64,000 nucleotides of DNA, taken from the NCBI GenBank assembly GCA_003988855.1, contig QYAI01000029.1, positions 124,001-188,000 of the forward strand, in the 5' to 3' direction. The notes under the pieces are model-generated. The model did no database searches and had not been told where the DNA came from. It saw nothing but the letters and a program-made list of their open reading frames with translations. The stretch comes from Arachnopeziza araneosa (taxonomy: Eukaryota; Ascomycota; Leotiomycetes; Helotiales; Arachnopezizaceae). The position numbers and the translations under genes were made by a program. Below are positions 21,077 through 32,838 of this stretch, piece after piece (the stretch's first letter is position 1; every line of letters begins with the position of its first letter).

Positions 21077-23938
21077 GCTAATTTCTTCTTCGTTTATTCA
21101 AGAAACGCATTGATGATGATGACAAATGGAGCGGCATTCTGTTTTTGGTGCATTCAGTATTCAGTGCGCATGTTTATCTTGCATTTTATGTATTTGTCTG
21201 GATGCAAAAGCAAGAGTTGGGTTGGCGTTCGTTAGGTCCGCGGATACCGTATCGCGAAAGGAACATTTTTGGGGGGTTTGGAGTCCATGCATCGGCCGTT
21301 AGAGCTGTGAGGGACGATCCAAAGTCGTTGGGAGGAAACTGTTTGATTTATTATGAGGAGAAGTATATAGACGGTCATTTTCGTAGCATATACGGAGCAT
21401 TTATAGCGCATGGCTGTAGTACGACATTACGGCATTGCCCAAGCAAAGATTCAAGCAGAAGATATGGTTCAGTTTACCAAGTTCTACTTTCACCGCGTTT
21501 TCAAAATCGTACTTGTCACACATTCATCTTTCCATCCCCCAAGGTATGGCTGGCTGGCTCCCCATACTCAGACAGCCACGCTCGTAGTTGATGCTCCGGA
21601 TGCCTGAGGTGTCATCGGGGGAGATCCTGCTCGATCGTAGGCTTGAGCGTATCATTAAACAATTTTTGAAGCATCGTGAGATGGCCAATGAGAGGTGAGA
21701 GTTTGGGTGCCTCCGCATTTCTAAATTGGGTGAATTATTCAAAGGCCGTCAATTTCACATGGGAGTTCATGTGCTATACCGTTCCATCAGGCCGGGACCT
21801 GTGCGAGAGAACATGAAAAGATTCTCGCCCCTTTAATTTATCCAGCAACGCATACGACCATCTTCCAATATCTCCGAGAGCGCGGGAGCGTATCTGCGAC
21901 GTTGCTTCTTCGGCACTCAGCAGCTCCTTCTCTTCGCAAACACCACCAGCGTGCCATCAAACCTATAAGATCGATATGCTAATACACCGACCAAGAAAGA
22001 TGATTAGCCATCCCCCCCCCATGGCCTGATAGCATAGTGATAAGATGTGCTTTTCTCGTCCAAAGCCATACAGTCCCCTCCCTGGCTCATATGTAGCGAA
22101 AAGCCTCTTTTCAAGGATTCTCTAACCAATCAGAAGAATCTATTTTGCCGTCGAGATATGTTATTTTGTTTTTAAAACTGGATCTCGCTACATATGAGTC
22201 AGGGAGGGGACTGTAGCATACACCGGATCCATGAACCGGCGCAGCCTGTCTCTAGGAAATGATTACAACCAGCGTTGCGGCAGATTCACAACCTAGCAGG
22301 CTCGTCCCCAAATGTTCTATCTCCAACCAGCACCTGCCCAGGTTTTGTTCACTCTCGACTCATTTCCAGTAGAAAGACACTCAACCTTGAGAACGCTTTT
22401 GCACCTTTCTTACAACTAGTCGCTACTGTCTCTCTCACTTTGACATATGGCGATCTACTCCAACTTTCGTGTTCGATGATTCTCTGGTCTCTCCCAACAA
22501 CCTGTCAGCTCAATGAAACTACGACTAGCCTTGTGCACTATCTGCATGCGGCTGTTCGAGTGTCACGGAAAGCGACAAGTTCAAGGTGGTGGAACAATCC
22601 AGTGTTTCTCTTCAATTTCAACCAAAGCACTTGATTCATCCTTCGACAGAATCGACGAAAACATGGAACGGACGAACATTTTGAGTCTCTTCACAATCTG
22701 GGCGTGTGCTTTTGATATGCTCAACGTTTGTGATGACACAACATGCTTCACATCTCCTCTTACCTGATGAGTCACTCTGACCGATTGTCGACTCCCAGTC
22801 TTAACTAGCCACCCTAAAGACCCAGAAAAACCTTCTGTCGTAAAGTTGACTACTTAGGTGTTATTCGACCAGCTCCTACCGGTATAAAGCGCAAGACTAC
22901 AGATCCCAATTGTCCTCTCGCACATTGTACCTACAACTGCCCACAAATCAAGATCTTCATTGGTTTCTCACGTCGCATCATCCCAAGTATCATATTCAAG
23001 TATCTTCTTCAAACAGCTCTGTCTGTTACAGCCAGAAATAGACCAAGAGTTCATTTCTTACGCTCATGAACCTCTCATAGGGCTGACAGGGCTGATAGGG
23101 CTGAAATGCCTGTCTGCCAAGAAACCCAAATCAGTTAGGCGATGCCAGGCGGTGAAGCCCACTATGCCACTAGGTATGGTGCTTCTCCACGAAAGGGACT
23201 ATCTCCTCCATGTTCGAATAGCTGCGAAGACGGGGTATAAGCTTGTTCTTATGATCTGGTATCAAGTGAAACTTTTTCTCTGACTCAGTGCTCCGTAGTA
23301 ATTTGCTTACAGGAGAAAACCTCCCGTTGGTTCCTTGCCTGACCTGATCCAAGGGAGTCTTTGAACATGGCAATGCTTCTTAACTGGACATAACAAAGAT
23401 TCTTAACAAGCATCAATATGGTTTTTGATTTTATGTAGCACCATTTCTTTGTCTTCGATCATGATACCAGCGCCGGAAGCAGTAAGGTATCTTGGAATTG
23501 CTCTTTCCTTCAAACCTTTGTCTAGGCGGTCAAGCTTTATCGCTTCTCACTTCCGAGTATCTCAAGTCCTTACCAAGTCAAATTTTTTGTAGCAGAAAAT
23601 CATTTTGTTCGCATCAAAATTTCCTTCTGCCTCTGGTTGTCTATCGTAAAGCAACAGTTCTGTGCCAAATGGCCATGGCATCTGGTTCGTCTGTATGATA
23701 TCTTAAGGCTTAACCTTGTACTGATTTGTGATTCGGCCACTAGGTAGCGATGTAGACCAGATTCGGCAAGCTAGGATTCGGAGGCGACGAGACAGACATC
23801 GGATGTTATACGGTATTGTACATTCTGTCTTTGAAATCCAGTTCAATGAGGGGCAGAGCCTATGAGACCTATCCAATGAGTCCTTCGTTCCCCCTCCTCT
23901 CAACTACTCTCTCAAGCACAAAACTAAAATATTGGCAG
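21077..23938. other. Gene-free spacer containing a MITE
   Basis: About 2.9 kb with no supportable gene. It contains the inverted-repeat element listed separately (22069-22215), a C-run near 22010-22020 and a short GGGCTGA(C/T)A direct repeat near 23081-23104. The right-hand part may include unresolved 5' exons of the HEFMH-motif gene that starts before 23939. Confidence 0.45.
22069..22215. mobile_element. TA-flanked MITE (Tc1/mariner-type) with 29-bp terminal inverted repeats
   Basis: Positions 22071-22099 (beginning CAGTCCCCTCCCTGG) and 22185-22213 (ending GGGAGGGGACTG) are reverse complements at 28 of 29 positions. The pair is flanked on both sides by the dinucleotide TA (22069-22070 and 22214-22215), the target duplication made by Tc1/mariner/Fot1-Pogo transposases. 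The element is 143 bp and has no coding capacity, so it is a non-autonomous miniature element. The near-perfect arms suggest fairly recent insertion. Attribution to the superfamily is from TIR plus TSD structure only. Confidence 0.85.
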
Positions 23939-26907
23939 ATCCACTTGGAACACTCCTACCAAGACGTAAGAGACTTCCTAAATAATCAGCTCTCCAAGCG
24001 TCTTCAACGTATACTGACCTTGGTTTTGAACAGCCCAACGGCTACAGCGTATACAAGGGCTCACTCACGAAGCGCAAAGAACCACCCATCCTGTCGGAGA
24101 AGTTGGGTCCACTAACTGGAATTTCTTGAGACGTACACGGAAGAGCGGATTGACACCAGTGCCAACTGACATTGACTATCAGATCACGGAGAGTAACCAA
24201 GAGAGGGAGAAAGATACACGGGCAAAATGGTCGCAACGCATGGTATTTCATGGCTTCACTAGCCTCGAACTTCAAAAAATGGGTAGTCTGATTTATAAGG
24301 ACAATGACAACTCAACGTGTGACTTAGTCAATCCAATGCATCCAGCATTCCAAAAACCGAGGTGGTTTACGGAACGGCAACTGTCAGAGTGGAAAGGTGC
24401 CGTTCCTATCTATGGCGATTCGACCAAGTTCTGGTTGGTATGTCGCTGTTTAAACAAACATATCCTGTAAGAATCAATCTAACATATTAATTATGTTAGG
24501 CGGAAAATGACAATGTATGGAAGATTCTGGAGCCATGTTGCCGGTTGGCTTCGATTGTTCTGCAATCTGCATCTCAATATCCATGGTATTCGCCTTCGAA
24601 TATTTAAATTAATAATTGAAAACTAATTAGATATAACCTCAGGGTTGATGCTCTACTGAACGACAACGTAAGACAGATTCCTGATACCGAACCCGAGGAT
24701 GGTTACCTCGAGGAGTTCTTTCCACGATCCGTTGCAGATCGGTCCCGACCCGGTGAGAGCCAAAAAATTGACAGGATATTACTAGCGATCGTCCCGAGAA
24801 TAAGATTATTGCTCTTTAGTGGCTACACTGATCCACAAACACACTTACCTGTAGCTAGGACGCCAACCGACGGTATGCATGCCGGCAGCTTCTTGGGCGA
24901 TTACCAGCTCCTATGTATAAGTATAGAGAGCTTGCAGCCGCTACTGAGAACTGATCTTTGTCCGGCGGAGAGGTTTGTCATTCCTAGAGACTGTCTTAAA
25001 TAGCGGTTGCTGACTTTTTTTGAATAGGTTACAATGTACATGGCTTGTTGCATCTATCATCTTACACGAGTTTATGGTCTGCTCATCCGACTTATCGTTC
25101 TTAGCACCGCACTAACTTTTACAGCATGCAGCCGGAAGACTGATTCGAGACCAACGTCCTGCAACGGCACCCCGATCTGAACGCGAGCCCTTTTATGAAA
25201 GCGAGGAGCTCTCTGAGATAGGCTTCTCATTCGAAGACAAGGTACACGATTGTTTCTTCCCCTCTGATAACCTATTTTGAATGTTCCGGTAGATCGTTGA
25301 CAATAATGTCTAGGTTTGGGGTGGGTATGCAAAAGAATGCCCACATGGTGAACATCTGGAAAGAGGAGGGCCAGGGCTGGCAAAATTGATGATTATGAAA
25401 AGCAACTGGTTTAGGGAATGTAGTGCAAATTATATGCCAGGCATTTATCCCGTCATCCCTCGACAGCCTACTCCTCCTGATCCAAATGATATCGTCTTTC
25501 GCCAATTCGATAACTGGCCAGTCCCAACAAGCTGGGTCAAAAATTTGTTTCAACCTTTGTTATGGAAAAATGTGAAGACGAAAGGCGTCGAAGCAGCCTA
25601 CTTAGGTCCCCTGACTGTTGGAAGTAAGACACTCTTATCAGAATTTCTCTCTTTGAGTCTGCTCTCACGTGTTTAATGTCTACACATGCTACTTAAACTG
25701 CTATCTTTTATGGAATAGAAAAAAATTGTACTGACTATACCAGCTCGACGTATTTCAGGAGAAGAGAGGCTTCCAAGAAACTTTAGAATGCTTCACGAGT
25801 CTGTGTTGGGCAATCGATTTCCTACGCCCAGCATATCGATAGGAGATTCAGATGAAGTTGTAAGATTGAAAGAGGAAGAGGCTAGGAGGATACAACAACG
25901 ATATGATATATCCCACGCTATAGGAGCTGATATCATTGATACTTTTCGATTGAGTCACGATTTCTCTCCGGGAGGCTCGGAGACCGAGGACGATATCGAA
26001 AAAGAAGTTTACACTTGTCCTCGTTGGGATGAAATTACTAAATACCTGTTTGCAAACCGTGCACCACTTCAGCTGGGGCTCGATTCCATGACAATCATGT
26101 CGGAACCGGCCTTTTATCGTTACATACAAGATTATGGAGGGATCCAGCTAACGCCTAGGGAATTTAGAGATTTTCTAGGGACAGCTGATGCCAGGGGTCA
26201 ACTCTTCTTGTATGAAGCATTTCCTGGTGCTGGCTGCCTCATGCGAATTGATGCTGGGTGGCCACCGCTGACGCATCCACACAAACTTCCAGATCCAAAC
26301 AGCTCAGTGTCAGATGACATGATTAGTGATCTGACTGCAGCCATTGAAACCTCTGACCTAGCAGATTTTGCATATGGTTGGTTCAAAGAGCCAGGAGATA
26401 TGAGCCTAAGCCAGTTCTTGGCATGCTTGACTAGGGTATCTAATACATCAAATATCCTCCGACACAGACTTCGAGACGGTATCCTTGAGTATATAGATAA
26501 CGGTGGTATACGAATCACGTAAGCACTCTGGACTGCTAGAATAATTTGAAAATGCCCAAGCTAAGGATATCAGGTTCGGCCCCGAGGGGGTGGTCAGATT
26601 CCTGTGGACAGAGGAAGAACTCGTCGATCTTCAGGATGAATGGCCAACTCCGTTCCGGGTTAGCATGATTAACAGATGGAAGCGCAGAGCCCGCAGATGT
26701 TTAGCAATTTGGGAAGGGCGCAATCCTTCTCCTTCACTCCCGAGTGATCTATCTTCTACTTCTTCTCCTTATCTACCTTCAATCCAAGGGGATGATGATG
26801 GTGGTGGTGGTGACGACGACGATAGTCATATGGATACGGGTGGAGATGATGACGATGGTCAGGATGATGATGCTAGCGATACTGAGATGAGCGGTGTAAG
26901 TTCTTAA
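23939..26907 (+). CDS. Uncharacterised protein with HExxH zincin-like motif (5' end unresolved)
   Basis: Exons 24034-24437, 24500-24585, 24643-24972, 25028-25076, 25125-25241, 25314-25623, 25744-26518 and 26574-26907 join in one open frame. An upstream exon ends at 23965 and probably begins after an acceptor at 23938, so the true start is missing. The protein (about 800 aa) contains LVASIILHEFMHAAGRLI, an HExxH zinc-protease motif. It is followed by EPFYESEELSEIGFSFEDK and VWGGYAKECPHG, where a downstream Glu could be the third ligand, as in gluzincins. The HEFM/H motif is split by the intron 25077-25124. The C-terminus is a long Asp/Gly tail encoded by GAT/GGT repeats. No signal peptide is seen in the visible part. 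I do not recognise a named family; metalloprotease activity is inferred only from the motif. Confidence 0.72.
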
Positions 26908-28324
26908 ATCTACAACCGGAACCATCAGTATGTGGATCAGCCGTACTCTCCTTCCATCACCTATGTAACTTCCGTCTGTATATTCGAAGCTAATCAAGCC
27001 AGATTGTTTAATACTACAGCTGGTTAAGTTGTTGATACCGGAGGAGGTACTAAGCGTCGAAGAGAGGAAATGATGACGATGAGCTCATACAGAGAATAGC
27101 ATCGTGACCAAAAACTGATATTGGGATTTCGGAAGAGGATCATCAGATTGCTGAGTTTCTTGAAACTCATGATTTTTGAGAGTGGGGTAGAGAGATCAAA
27201 GGGGGTGGACCTTTGAAAGGTGTATATACTCTACCGTTCTTGAGTCGTACAGTTTTTCTTTCGGTAGTGAAATTGGAGTTTTGGATTAAAAATGAGCACT
27301 TAAATGTAAACAGGATTTATCTTTTAACTCATTCATATTTTCAGTACAGCAAGTCGTCTTTCATCAGGGCTACTGCGTGATTGTAGATTTGACAGCTAGT
27401 GGATCCCTCCGCTATCAACGCAAAACTTTATCGTCCGACCCATCTTCAAGTATCGCGCCATGGCTAGTCTATAAATCTACCATCTTCACCAACCAACATC
27501 TGGACTTGAATCCTGCGAGCGCCGGCTGAACTACCCGTCTTTGCTATGCGGGTTCAATACTGGGTTCACTAGCGAGTTCACCAAATACGATGCGGATGAA
27601 AGTCGTTGGAGCTCTTTGTTGTGTTATGTAGATTGATGGTGGTTGTGAAGGGTTTGATGTTGGAAGTACTTAGGTTACTTAGATATACTTTCAAGTGTTG
27701 TCGCTGTCGATTGTCTCTGTTTACTTTCCGTAGCCTGAGTGTGGCGTTCATTCTCTGACAGTAAAAAGTAAGCTTATAGGAAAATACTGGTATTACAGTG
27801 TCAATTAACTCATATTCGTCTATTTTATTGCTTCAATGTATTCAGTGTGCGAGATACGCAGGCAAGGAAGGTTTGCTTGTCAAGTGTTTTGGTTGTCGAT
27901 TCCCGCTTTCTATATTCCATTTATTGTTATTACAGCCTAATATCAATTCCTATAGATACAAATTATGTTTATACACGGTTTCTAAATGTGGATACTCCTG
28001 TTCGACAATGTGCTCTTCAGAGAACAGAGGGTGTAGTTGATATTCGTGAGGTACAATGAGCTTCGAAATTCTCGCTTAAGTCAGGGGTTAGGCGGATCGA
28101 CTATCGCGAGATCGTCGGTCCATAGAATATATTCAGAGAAGAGTGAATGCAGATATACTCACGTGAAGTGAAGCGAGATCCCACAGAGGAGACTTTCTTG
28201 GTCTATTTATTCTTCCGTCGCGAGTTTACAATTGCACCGCAGCACCAACAGAACCACCAACCACTACCAACCACCAACCACCACACCAACACCACCACCA
28301 AAGACACCATTCTCGCCATCAGAG
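26908..28324. other. Intergenic region, ACC-rich leader at its right end
   Basis: About 1.4 kb without a supportable gene. The right end (28250-28312) is an ACC/CAAC-rich, purine-poor tract directly before the ATG of the 125-aa gene, typical of a transcribed fungal 5' leader. Confidence 0.5.
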
Positions 28325-28702
28325 ATGGCACCAAGCAAGCAATCTCCCAGCAAGGCCCGTCGCCAGAGTAGCCCTCTGCCAAAGAGCCCCTCGAGCAAGA
28401 AGAGCCCTGGACGGGTCGAGAAGCAGAGAAAGGTCGAGCAGACCTGCTCTGCCAAACTCGCCCGCAATGTCCTTGGCGCCATTGCTCGGGGCAAGATTCT
28501 GTTCTGCCCAGCGCCAATGGAGGGAATCGAGTACGAGGCGTCACCGTCGGCTGCGATGGAGGGCGTCGAGTACGAGGTCCCGCTGGCCCCGCTGGCTCCA
28601 CTCCCGCTCCTCTCATGGGGAGCCATGGATTGGGAGCCTGAGGTCGCCAGAGCGCTGGTGGAACAGGCAGAGTGGTACGACAGCGATGGGTGGATTGAAT
28701 AG
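28325..28702 (+). CDS. Small Ser/Pro/Lys-rich hypothetical protein
   Basis: A 125-aa single-exon frame. The N-terminal about 45 residues are basic with repeated SP/KSP units (APSKQSPSKARRQSSPLPKS), resembling a disordered, phosphorylatable or nucleic-acid-binding tail. The middle has a small duplicated unit (MEGIEYE and MEGVEYE, 15 residues apart). The C-terminus is acidic with Trp (DWEPEVARALVEQAEWYDSD). The region is GC-richer than its flanks and preceded by a long ACC-rich leader, which supports expression. No family was recognised. An in-frame upstream extension exists but contains no better start. Confidence 0.6.
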   Translation: MAPSKQSPSKARRQSSPLPKSPSSKKSPGRVEKQRKVEQTCSAKLARNVLGAIARGKILFCPAPMEGIEYEASPSAAMEGVEYEVPLAPLAPLPLLSWGAMDWEPEVARALVEQAEWYDSDGWIE

Positions 28703-28875
28703 GTACGTGATTTTTGTTGTCGTTTCTTTATCTGCGTCGTTTAATGCCTCCTGCAGCCACACATTGTTCAAAACACACAAAGACTCTTGTCTGATCAACT
28801 CTATCCACATCCTGTACTCCCATCTCTTCTTTTTCTTTTCATCTTTCATCAATCGATCTGGTTCAAGAGTTCGCG

Positions 28876-29902
28876 ATGGAAAAGATACATCAGCTCAAAG
28901 CTGAGGATGTAACCATCTCATCTCCGATCTCAAGACCACCACACCTCCTCTCATCCCAGCATCACCCCAACATCTTCTCAGCCGCAAGAACAAGAACAAA
29001 AGCTTACATGGGCCCGTGCGAAGAGCAGATCCTCCGAGAGTTTAGCACGGAAGTGGAGACAACCACTTCCTCCTCTCATCCCAAAAAAAACAACACACGG
29101 CAAGAAAGTCTCAACACCAGAGCAGCAAGGTCTCCAATGGAGGCATTAGAATTGTGAGTCGCCACACCAATGTCATATAGTATATATGAAGATGAGGCAT
29201 CCGCTGATGATCCGTGCTAGCTCTCTCGAAACCGGCAGATTCTCCGACCTCACGGTCACTCACACGACGAAGAAATGGAACGCACACAGGGTGATTGTCT
29301 GTTCACAATCACGCGTTCTCGAAGCAAGGATCCAGACACATCAAGGCAACTTCCACCTCTCTCTACACGATCACGATCTCACCGCCGTATGTCACATGAT
29401 GGAGTTCCTTTACACAAGCAATTACACGACTCACGACCACCTCTCTTCTTCCTCTCTCTCTACGCACGTCTCCGTCTTCACGCTATCCGTCATGTTTGAT
29501 ATACCTTCTCTCTCTTCGCTCGCCGTCGACAATTTCCGGCACACTCTATACTCATACGTCACGTCACCAGATGTATATTTCGATACTGTACGGACCGTCT
29601 ATAAATGCACTGATGCTAGAAATCCGGGGTTAAGGAAGTCGGTTGTGAATGCTGCAATCTCTGGGATGGGGGTTTTGTTATCTGATGAGAATCATGTTCG
29701 AGAGGGGTTTTTCATATTGTTGAAGGAAGTAAATGAGTTTCAAGAGGATGTTTTGAGGATGTTGGGGGACAGGTTAGAAAGGCCGGTGGCGATTATTCAA
29801 GAACTTTGTGGAGACTGTGGTCCGATGGGGGAGGGCGATGGGTATGAAGTCACGACGGAGTGCAAGGGGTGCGGGGAGCTGAGGACGTTGAGCTTCAATT
29901 GA
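28876..29902 (+). CDS. BTB/POZ domain protein
   Basis: Two exons, 28876-29153 and 29197-29902, give 327 aa; the 43-bp intron is short but keeps the frame. Residues 1-93 are Ser/Thr-rich and disordered. The BTB/POZ core follows: FSDLTVTHTTKKWNAHRVIV continuing CSQSRVLEA, then CHMMEFLYTSNY, matching the common fungal pattern 'F-S-D-L ... H-r-x-v-l-c-x-x-S ... m-l-x-F-l-Y-t-x-x-Y'. The tail ends in paired cysteines (CGDCG, CKGCG) that could bind zinc. BTB domains dimerise and often link to cullin-3, but the partner is unknown. Use of the ATG at 29186 without the first exon is an alternative. A 65-bp minisatellite begins 11 bp after the stop. Confidence 0.82.
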
Positions 29903-29913
29903 AGATTTGGAAG

Positions 29914-30108
29914 TTGGAAATCAGAGCGAAGTACGAGTACACCTTGTTGAGGATTATGATGGACAATGGCGTTGAAGTTTGGAAATCAGAGCGAAGTACG
30001 AGTACACCTTGTTGAGGATTATGATGGACAATGGCGTTAAAGTTTGGAAATCAGAGCGAAGTACGAGCACACATTGTTGAGGATTATGATGGATATTGGC
30101 GTTGAAGT
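29914..30108. repeat. Three-copy 65-bp tandem repeat (minisatellite)
   Basis: The unit beginning TTGGAAATCAGAGCGAAGTA starts at 29914, 29979 and 30044. Copies 1 and 2 are almost identical, and copy 3 carries several substitutions. The array sits between the stop of the BTB gene and the stop of the convergent Zn2Cys6 gene, in the shared 3' region. Confidence 0.9.
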
Positions 30109-30261
30109 CTGGAAAATACCACGAAATGAAGGCGTTGGATATTGGCTCTGTGGTGGGCGGCCTGCCAGGACTTGGTTTCACCCTTCCACCAATACGGTGG
30201 TCTGCTGATTCTCAAGGGCTTGGAACCGCGGTAAATTATGTTTGTTCAAAATCATGTTTCT

Positions 30262-32838
30262 CTAGAATTGGGGATACAGTTGTTGGGTGTAATCAAATCC
30301 TCCAAGTTCCAAACCATTTGTTGGGTATGCATCTGTGATTGTCAATATAAATACAAAAATTAGTCGGAATAATAGTACTCACCCCAGAAAATCGAATCAA
30401 ACAAATCCATTGGCGACATATTCAGTGTCTGCTCGAGAGTTTGGGGATCAGATCCACCCATGGGTATCATCTGTGTATAATCGATCCTAGAATTCATCAA
30501 ATCACGAACGCCGGTTTTTTATGGTTAAACTTACGGTGGCATCATACCGTTCTGCATGCTAGCCATTGCAAGTGCAGCATCTTGCTGCTCAAATTGGCTT
30601 GGATTTTGAGTGGTCATCATTTGAGTCTCTGGGATAGAAGTAGGCTTTGCTTCAACTACCCAGCCATGATCATAGATATTCTTCAAGGCTACCAGGGCTC
30701 GCGATAAAGGACCACTGAGTTCAATATCTTTCCCTGAGTCAGGAGTAGTGCCTTCTTTTGCTGCTTGTGCTGATAATGCAGTGATCAGGTTCCCCTGCAA
30801 TTGCCTGACCTCTGGATCCGTTTTAGTTTCACCTAGTATACCGAGAAGTACAGCAGACGAGAGACCGTGGTACGTGAATGCCCAAGATCGGGTCGGAATT
30901 ACACTGAGCGAGTGCATCTTCAGGTACATTCGTACGGTCTCTGTTAGATTTTGCTTGCACTTCTCGCCTAGAGCGGCTTTCTGAGAGAGATTAAGCCCAG
31001 GCGTCTCTCCACGTCGGAGCGCTGGTCGACAAAACACTGATACAATAAAAGAAGTATGCAAACAGATTCCATAATGGTGTAGTCGATCTTGTAGCGTGAC
31101 ACAAGTTTCTGTCGACCTGAGTCTGGGGGCCACTCGATGGCGAATACTTTCCACTTCAATCGCATCTGCCACGATCTGATCATAGTTCGGCTCGTAGTTA
31201 GAGTCGTTTTTAACCCCTTGGACAATTTTCTGGCACAGATGATACATGGCTTCGGTGTACGTAAAGCCATCTGTAAGAGCTGTTGGACCTAGTGGGAGTT
31301 GACATCTGGTCATGACAGCAATAGGAGAACGGTCGAAAGAGAGAGAAAGCAGGCTATCTTGCCATACTATTGACCACCTAGGAGATATGAGCTTTAACAA
31401 AATACTCCAAAAAGTTTCTCACCATAGTTTTCTTCGCGGCAGTTCATCAGAGGGTGGAGCTGATCGTCCTCCCTCATTTGGTGCTCGATGCAAGCCAAGA
31501 GCTTGAGCAAGCCTACACGTCAGTCCAATCAACGCCCACGATGCTTCAGCTTTCATATCGTTCGCCAATACAAAACCTAATATAAGCAGGGCTTGAAGGG
31601 ATTCTAAGGTTGGTCGGATGAGAAAGTTTGAGAGTCGCAAACAGTGGAATGAGGTTTGGACTAATAAATGTCAGTTGAATCACAAGTGATAATTGTTTCT
31701 CGTACCGAATCCCTGTGATGCTGTAGTTCTTTTGTGATACGAAGACTCAGAATAATTGCATGAGACCGCAAGAACAGCAAACAGCATACCGAGCCATGCT
31801 GACGAAACACCCTTGCTTCCATTCGCGGGATGTTTCGAACTTGCAGTTCGGTCTTCTAGATAGATACACAGCTTGGACTCGAAGTCATCAATGTCGATGA
31901 GGAGTCCCCAAAATGGTTGAACGATCTGCTTGAATATCTGAAACGCTCTACATTTAGGTCAGCAGAATATTCCATGGCTCTTGATCTGGCACTAACTTTA
32001 GGATTTCCTTGTCTGACGGTAATGCAGCCCCAATATCATTCCGGATCTTGTCCATATGCCCTTTCGACATGAACGGGTAAGGGGCAGCTGAAATTTGCAA
32101 TCCTAGTATTGGCATGATGTCTTTTCGAATGACATCTTGTTCGCTATCACCTGAAGGTTGTCTAGATCTGGTCTCGTCACTTAGAAATGCAGCGATACTA
32201 TTCTGTCCTAGATACCGAGACTCATTTGCATCGTCTTCATCTGCGGAGAAGATTAGTAAGGAAACTCTCGGAGGTTCTCGGGATGTTAAATTATTAGTGA
32301 ATATCTATTTGAGGCTCAATGGACCAACGAGACTCGTTCCCATTGACTCCGTATGCAGTCTGGTATCTTAAGGTCTCCTCCGAGTCTCCTCCGAAGAGTG
32401 TGTGGTTCATGTGGTTCTCCTCAATTGCAAAGCGAAATTCGACCTACCTGTTGTTCTTGGCCATCGATCATCTCCACGCCTAGAGGAGTTCTCGCTACCT
32501 GGAGAAAGGCCTCGTTTCACACCAGCAACCGGACCGCCCGATGGTCTTGAGCCATGCTGCTTGGGATTATAGTTGCAGAGATTGGCATGATCTCGTTTGA
32601 CACAGTTCTCACACGGTTGTTTGTTATCACACTTCACTTTGCGCTGCCTACAGGGCCAACACGCGGTTCCTGTTCATTTTCAGCCTGTGTAATATGTGTT
32701 GTGGTCGCAATGGGTGAGAATCCTGATAACCCGAGGTTGGAACAACATACCGTAACGAACTTTGCGATGAGAATGGATAATGCGACTGGCTTCTTCCGGG
32801 GTAAGCCCATCAACTAGATCCCGTGGAGACTCACTCAT
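30262..32838 (-). CDS. Zn2Cys6 transcription factor with fungal-specific middle domain
   Basis: The Zn cluster is created by joining MSESPRDLVDGLTPEEASRI (ATG 32838) across a short intron to ACWPCRQRKVKC, then DNKQPCENCVKR. Spacing is C-x2-C-x6-C-x5-C-x2-C-x8-C, an ideal Gal4-type binuclear cluster. Fungal-trans blocks include FWGLLIDIDDFESKLC, LLILGFVLANDMKAEASWAL, LTCRLAQALGLHR and WSIVWQDSLLSLSFDRSP. The C-terminus, carried on two small terminal exons, ends YTQQLYPQF with the stop at 30264-30262. The protein is presumably nuclear and DNA-binding. The exon joins between about 32460 and 32240 were not resolved with confidence. In-frame ATGs at about 32964 and 33081 could extend the N-terminus. 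Target genes are unknown. Confidence 0.87.

Noticed and set aside
26790..26880. GAT/GGT trinucleotide repeat as an intergenic microsatellite
   Set aside because: It lies inside the last exon of the HEFMH-motif gene and encodes its Asp/Gly tail, so it is coding low complexity.
27530..27580. tRNA-like GGTTCA segments
   Set aside because: GGGTTCAATAC and GGGTTCACTAG resemble T-loop boxes, but no matching A box, anticodon stem or acceptor pairing could be found.
30441..31506. Plus-strand open frames within the Zn2Cys6 gene
   Set aside because: They lie opposite exons encoding the fungal-trans domain and carry no motif.
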